Source of the DNA: Methanosarcinales archaeon
GTDB taxonomy: Archaea; Halobacteriota; Methanosarcinia; Methanosarcinales; Methanogasteraceae
DNA length: 8,133 nucleotides
Direction of reading: 5' to 3'
NCBI GenBank assembly: GCA_030640725.1
Contig: DAOWIV010000244.1
Span: 1-8,133, forward strand
Shown: piece by piece, positions 5,271 through 8,133 of the stretch
Numbering within the stretch: the stretch's first letter is position 1
Layout of the letters: the number at the start of each line of letters is the position of its first letter
The notes under the pieces: model-generated
Database searches by the model: none
What the model was told of the DNA's origin: nothing
The model's input: only the letters and a program-made list of their open reading frames with translations
Program-made: the position numbers and the translations under genes

Positions 5271-6746
5271 TCATCCTGAATTCTGAAGCGCCATCCGTCC
5301 TGCAAGCACGCAACCGCCGCCGCGGTTTCCCCCTATCGGGTTTTTCGGAACGCCAAGTGAGTTCATGCACCGTGCCATCACAGCAGCGCCTCTGGCAAGA
5401 CCATCGTCCACGAAGACAACCTGACTCTCGGGATCCTCGAAAAAGTTCATCTTTATGATCCGATCAAGTATCAAGGCGGGCTTGTTTCCTGTGATGCCGG
5501 CTCTGCCCGTGATCCCGATAGCAGTCTCCTTTGATACGACCCCCGCGTCGATCGCTGTCCGCACCAGCCGCTCCACAGAGATCGCAGCGATCGGATCCAT
5601 CACGGCTGCGATCATCTTGATCCCATCGCTCTCATATATCCTCTTTCCGATCTGAAAAAGCGCGGGCAGGTCGCTTCCGTCCTTACCGACATCGCAGCCG
5701 ATCAGCACAACACCGATCGTCTTTGCAGCTTCTGCATTCACAGGAACGCTGCCGTACCGATCCCTCCCCTCAGGGACGACCTCAATTGAGATATGCTTAT
5801 GTATCTCTTCCGCGTACTTCTCTGCCTGCTTCGCTTTCTTGCCACTTGCCGAGGTCTTCTCCTTGAATATGTCAAGAGCCGTCCCGGTCCCGGGGTCCAC
5901 AAGCCCGGTTCCCTGCACGATCACGTCCGGTATTGCGCCGGCAAGCCCGCAGAAGTTCCCGATCGTCTTTGCGTAAGGGGTCTCGCTGTTTGTGATCCTG
6001 CCATCAAGCGTCGTTCCGAAATCGAGCGAGAGGCATGGGTTCCTGAAGTCAACGTCCGCCCATTTTGCGCCTTCCTTGATGCCTGCAGTCGCAAGCTCGC
6101 CCTCCATCTCGTTTGCGACGATCTCGACGCCGGTTGCTCCGGTCGGCGGCAGCACGCCTGCGACAGCGCCAAGAAATGAAACCTTCTCGATCAAGCTGTG
6201 TTTCTTGAACTGTTCAGGAATGGTGTCGATCCCCATCGCAGGAGTCATGTGCTTTGGCGACACTCCCGCTTTCAGGCAGCCATCAGCCAGTGCAAGGACG
6301 AAATTTCCAACCTCCTCCGGAGATGCGAATCCCGCGACGACACCAGTCGACCGCACCACGAAATGCAGGTTCGTATCAATATCGAGGTTCGCCTCATTGA
6401 GGCAGTCTATGATCGTCCCGGAAACCAGTTCTGATACCGACTCCCTGGTGAACGGGACTCCGGTAAGCGTCTTTCCGAAGACCTCCTCCCCAACTTTTGG
6501 TGGGCGCACGTCCCGCGTCATCCGCACGGTCTTGTTCACATGCTGCGCCATGCCGGTGCTCATGTTGGTTGCCGTAAGTATACACTTGGTCGTAGTATTC
6601 CCGACCTCGACTGATGCTGCGATGTAATAATCCTCGATCTCCTTCTTGTAAATCGACATCGGGTCAGGTTTGATGCGTACCACGTCTATAGGATCGCTCT
6701 TCGCGATCCTTGGTTTTGGTCCAAGTATCTTATCAAAAAATCCCAT
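5271..6746 (-). CDS. mmp14: Methanogenesis marker protein 14 (ASKHA-like, function unknown)
   Basis: This is a member of the methanogenesis marker 14 family (TIGR03285 as I recall it), a protein known mainly from methanogens and relatives and without an established biochemical role. Its 491 residues match the usual length. Recognisable family stretches are VEVGNTTTKCILTATN (residues 46-61), RMTRDVRPPKVGEEVFGKTL (75-94), HFVVRSTGVVAGFASPEEVG (128-147), GVEIVANEMEGELATAGIKE (206-225) and CLSLDFGTTLDGRITNSE (238-255). The GNTTTK and DFGTT segments look like phosphate-1 and phosphate-2 loops of the actin/Hsp70/sugar-kinase fold, the same fold as reductive activators of corrinoid proteins. VDDGLARGAAVMARCM (446-461) would be the late adenosine region. 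This fold reading is inference. There is no signal peptide or membrane segment. It follows the DHH phosphoesterase gene by 21 bases and is probably co-transcribed. The ATG at 6746 is preferred over a GTG at 6752 because AGAGGTG sits seven bases before it. Confidence 0.93.
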   Translation of the reverse strand: MGFFDKILGPKPRIAKSDPIDVVRIKPDPMSIYKKEIEDYYIAASVEVGNTTTKCILTATNMSTGMAQHVNKTVRMTRDVRPPKVGEEVFGKTLTGVPFTRESVSELVSGTIIDCLNEANLDIDTNLHFVVRSTGVVAGFASPEEVGNFVLALADGCLKAGVSPKHMTPAMGIDTIPEQFKKHSLIEKVSFLGAVAGVLPPTGATGVEIVANEMEGELATAGIKEGAKWADVDFRNPCLSLDFGTTLDGRITNSETPYAKTIGNFCGLAGAIPDVIVQGTGLVDPGTGTALDIFKEKTSASGKKAKQAEKYAEEIHKHISIEVVPEGRDRYGSVPVNAEAAKTIGVVLIGCDVGKDGSDLPALFQIGKRIYESDGIKMIAAVMDPIAAISVERLVRTAIDAGVVSKETAIGITGRAGITGNKPALILDRIIKMNFFEDPESQVVFVDDGLARGAAVMARCMNSLGVPKNPIGGNRGGGCVLAGRMALQNSG

Positions 6747-6753
6747 ATTCACA

Positions 6754-6760
6754 CACCTCT
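6754..6760 (-). promoter_or_regulatory. Ribosome binding site that fixes the marker-14 start
   Basis: AGAGGTG on the minus strand pairs well with an archaeal anti-SD (CACCUC). It ends seven bases before the ATG at 6746 but only one base before the GTG at 6752, so the ATG is the likely start. It is the clearest SD in the window and lies wholly in the 21-base gap after the DHH gene. Confidence 0.7.
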
Positions 6761-6767
6761 GAATTGT

Positions 6768-7799
6768 TTATTGCAGTGGTTCTCGCGTTCTGCCGTCTCG
6801 AACCGGATAATCCCTGCTTGTTCCCTTTAGAATCCTCATAGACTCCTCAACACATCTTGCAAGCACAATCTCTGCATCGCCGGACACCTCCATCCCGGCA
6901 GCCCCTGCATGTCCGCCACCTGAGCCGTGATACTCGATGCCGATGTCACGCAGCAGCACCCCGAGATTGACGCCGCACCTGACCGCATCCCGGTTCGCAC
7001 GCCCGCTCACCTTCAGGACGCCGTCCTGCACAGTCCCCACGAATGAGACGTCAGCACCGATGCCGGTCAGCGATGCGGCAGCAGACGCACCGAACGACTC
7101 TGCCTCTGATGCAACAACAACCCATTCGTCAACTGTCCTGATCTCCGCCCTGTTTGCAGCCTCAAGAACCGCAATCCGCATCGAGAGCTCCTGCGGCGTG
7201 CCCGCGAGCAGGTCCATCGCCTCACTGTAGCTGACCCCGCTCTCCTCGATTAAGTATGCGATCGCCTGAAACGAGCCTGGTGAGGCGTGCTTGAAGTGTC
7301 CGGTGTCTGTAACGATCCCGATCATGAGGGCTATGGCGGTCCGCTCCATGATCGGGGCGCCCATGCACCTCATGATATCGACAACGATCTCTGCGTTTGA
7401 ATCGGTGTTTTTGTGCAGGTAGAACGATGCGTCATCAAGCAACTGCGAGACCGAGTGGTGGTCAATCACGCCGTATTCGCCCAGCACAATCTTATTTAGC
7501 TGTGATCTGGTCGATGTGTCCACAACCACCGTGAAATCGTAGTCAGCAGGGTCTGGCGTATACACGGCATCAATCTCGAGCTCCTCGACCAGAATGGCAG
7601 CCACCCTGTTGCATCGATCGACGACGCCGACTGTGCCGCCGAAAGCCTCAGCGAGCGCAAACGTGCTCGATATCGCGTCAGGGTCTGCGTTGCGGTGACC
7701 GAGAAAGAGGACGTTTTGGTAGTCGAGCAATCGGTCATAGAGCGCGGCTTCGTCAACGCTTGCGGCGCTGTCTGCGACGTTGTTCGTAGTACGGTTCAT
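6768..7799 (-). CDS. DHH/DHHA1-family phosphoesterase (NrnA-like)
   Basis: This 343-residue protein has the two-domain layout of manganese-dependent DHH phosphoesterases, which cleave short oligonucleotides, 3'-phosphoadenosine 5'-phosphate or cyclic-dinucleotide products. Domain 1 (about 25-195) has motif I LGHRNADPDAISS (33-45, with H35, D39, D41), motif II VVVDTSTRSQL (91-101, with D94), the DHH motif VIDHH (111-115) and motif IV GIVTDTGHFKHAS (161-173, with D165). The DHHA1 substrate-binding domain ends in GSGGGHAGAAGME (292-304), including the expected Gly-rich His loop. All metal ligands appear intact, so it is probably active. Length and layout resemble NrnA rather than full-length RecJ, but the substrate cannot be read from sequence. 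It heads a two-gene unit with methanogenesis marker 14. The ATG at 7799 has no evident SD; the first about 20 residues are poorly conserved in type, and no good internal start was seen. Confidence 0.93.
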   Translation of the reverse strand: MNRTTNNVADSAASVDEAALYDRLLDYQNVLFLGHRNADPDAISSTFALAEAFGGTVGVVDRCNRVAAILVEELEIDAVYTPDPADYDFTVVVDTSTRSQLNKIVLGEYGVIDHHSVSQLLDDASFYLHKNTDSNAEIVVDIMRCMGAPIMERTAIALMIGIVTDTGHFKHASPGSFQAIAYLIEESGVSYSEAMDLLAGTPQELSMRIAVLEAANRAEIRTVDEWVVVASEAESFGASAAASLTGIGADVSFVGTVQDGVLKVSGRANRDAVRCGVNLGVLLRDIGIEYHGSGGGHAGAAGMEVSGDAEIVLARCVEESMRILKGTSRDYPVRDGRTREPLQ

Positions 7800-7897
7800 A
7801 ATTAGTCAAATGCGGTCAGGGTTCAAAAGGGTACGGCTGCCATCTCGCATCCATCCGGAGCCAGAAGACCCAATCTCTGGCGCGATAGTAGCGTCGT

Positions 7898-7944
7898 GCC
7901 GGAAAACCGCAACACCGGCGCAGTTCTACTTTTCCCCAAGCGCC
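7898..7944 (-). promoter_or_regulatory. Possible alternative hairpins in the DHH-gene leader
   Basis: GCCGG (7898-7902) can pair with CCGGC (7915-7919). The overlapping GGCGC (7917-7921) can pair instead with GCGCC (7940-7944). The two stems share bases 7917-7919, so they exclude each other. A third GGCGC at 7879-7883 also competes for 7940-7944. If transcription begins near 7945 or further out, this would lie in the 5' leader. Stems are only five base pairs, so this is tentative. Confidence 0.25.
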
Positions 7945-7969
7945 ATGAAGAGAGATGGGTTGTTTGCAA

Positions 7970-7984
7970 CTTTATACGATAAAG
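7970..7984. promoter_or_regulatory. Palindrome CTTTATACGATAAAG overlapping a TATA-like box
   Basis: The arms CTTTAT and ATAAAG are a perfect inverted repeat around a 3-base centre. On the minus strand the sequence reads TTTATCGTATAAAG, so the palindrome overlaps a box A-like TATAAA that could drive the DHH gene with a start near 7945. A palindrome on a TATA box is a usual layout for an archaeal repressor site. It may also belong to the terminal region of the neighbouring mobile element. Confidence 0.4.
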
Positions 7985-8034
7985 ATGTGTTTTTATTTTC
8001 AAATTCCCTGAGTTTTTCGAGATTATTGTAATAG

Positions 8035-8133
8035 TCAACCCGATGTCATACACATAAGCCTCCTTTTATATTCATCTGGAGATAGCCCATCCAACCCCTG
8101 GTGAGGGGCGTCATTGTACTCTGCAACAACCTC
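8035..8133 (-). CDS. Transposase/integrase (rve core domain), C-terminal 32 residues, cut by right edge
   Basis: Read on the minus strand from the right edge, 32 open codons end in TGA at 8035-8037. The visible residues include VVAEYNDAPHQGLDGLSPDE and then YKRRL. The pattern YN-x(n)-PH-x-x-L-x-x-L-(S/T)-P-x-E-(Y/F) is the hallmark of the C-terminal end of DDE integrase-core transposases (IS3/IS481-like and related rve proteins), just after the catalytic Glu. The DDE residues lie beyond the edge, so the exact IS family, and whether the gene is intact, cannot be judged. The natural-looking ending (MCMTSG then stop) suggests the true C-terminus and not a frameshift. The same DNA contains AGGAGG and TATAAAAG by coincidence of its codons (AAA AGG AGG). 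Confidence 0.78.
   Translation of the reverse strand, partial: EVVAEYNDAPHQGLDGLSPDEYKRRLMCMTSG

Larger units (their letters stand above)
7800..8034. other. Leader/promoter region between the DHH gene and the transposase remnant
   Basis: This 235-base gap has two parts. Positions 7800-7955 are of ordinary base composition with possible hairpins. Positions 7960-8034 are clearly AT-rich, with T-runs at 7990-7994 and 8013-8017. A frame on the minus strand from a GTG at 8053 reaches 7823, but its only support is AGGAGG, which lies inside the transposase codons, so I do not call it. The promoter for the DHH-marker 14 unit should lie here, and so should the end of the mobile element that carries the transposase. 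I could not place the element boundary or a target duplication, because the other end is outside the window. Confidence 0.55.

Noticed and set aside
5120..5458. Plus-strand frame beginning GTG over the Cdc48 stop, with a Cys-rich start (GGCFCCGC)
   Set aside because: Its last 190 bases are antisense to the conserved C-terminus of marker 14. No SD suited to the start and no zinc-ribbon spacing.
7823..8053. Minus-strand 76-codon frame starting GTG with AGGAGG five bases upstream
   Set aside because: The AGGAGG is explained as Lys-Arg-Arg codons of the transposase tail read in another frame. The frame's protein has no recognisable motif and runs through the AT-rich border and possible leader.

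Overview
The window is a core-metabolism segment from a euryarchaeon of the methanogen or anaerobic methane/alkane-oxidiser type. The evidence is a coenzyme F420 gene (cofD), a methanogenesis marker 14 homologue, an archaeal two-ring Cdc48/VAT ATPase and archaeal-type molybdopterin genes, with short TATA-like promoters and Shine-Dalgarno (SD) motifs that fit an archaeal anti-SD. I cannot name a genus from sequence alone.

Layout. (1) Positions 1-1591, minus strand: a tightly packed operon read as moaD, moaE, fdhD, then an E1-like ThiF/MoeB gene cut by the left edge. Gene junctions are 0-2 bases apart or overlap by one base. MoaD carries the sulfur on its C-terminal Gly-Gly, the E1-like enzyme activates that tail, MoaE is the catalytic subunit of molybdopterin synthase, and FdhD matures molybdenum/tungsten formate dehydrogenase-type enzymes. 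(2) 1592-1936: a 345-base divergent spacer with no gene I can support, holding a candidate shared promoter and short repeats. (3) 1937-5123, plus strand: cofD (2-phospho-L-lactate transferase of F420 synthesis), then after a 97-base spacer with its own candidate promoter, a 725-residue Cdc48 AAA+ ATPase. (4) 5124-5270: a convergent spacer with oligo-T tracts. (5) 5271-7799, minus strand: a two-gene unit of a DHH/DHHA1 phosphoesterase followed 21 bases later by methanogenesis marker protein 14, an ASKHA-like protein of unknown function. (6) 7800-8034: an untranslated leader or promoter region, AT-rich at its outer end, with a palindrome and possible alternative hairpins. (7) 8035-8133, minus strand: the last 32 codons of an integrase-core transposase that runs off the right edge.

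The genes fit C1 metabolism: Mo/W-pterin enzymes (formylmethanofuran and formate dehydrogenases), F420 as electron carrier, and a methanogenesis-marker protein. No CRISPR array, rRNA or tRNA was recognised, and I found no defence or other plainly new multi-gene system. The least understood parts are the marker-14/DHH pair, the FdhD without the usual CxxC motif, and the transposase remnant beside the DHH promoter region.
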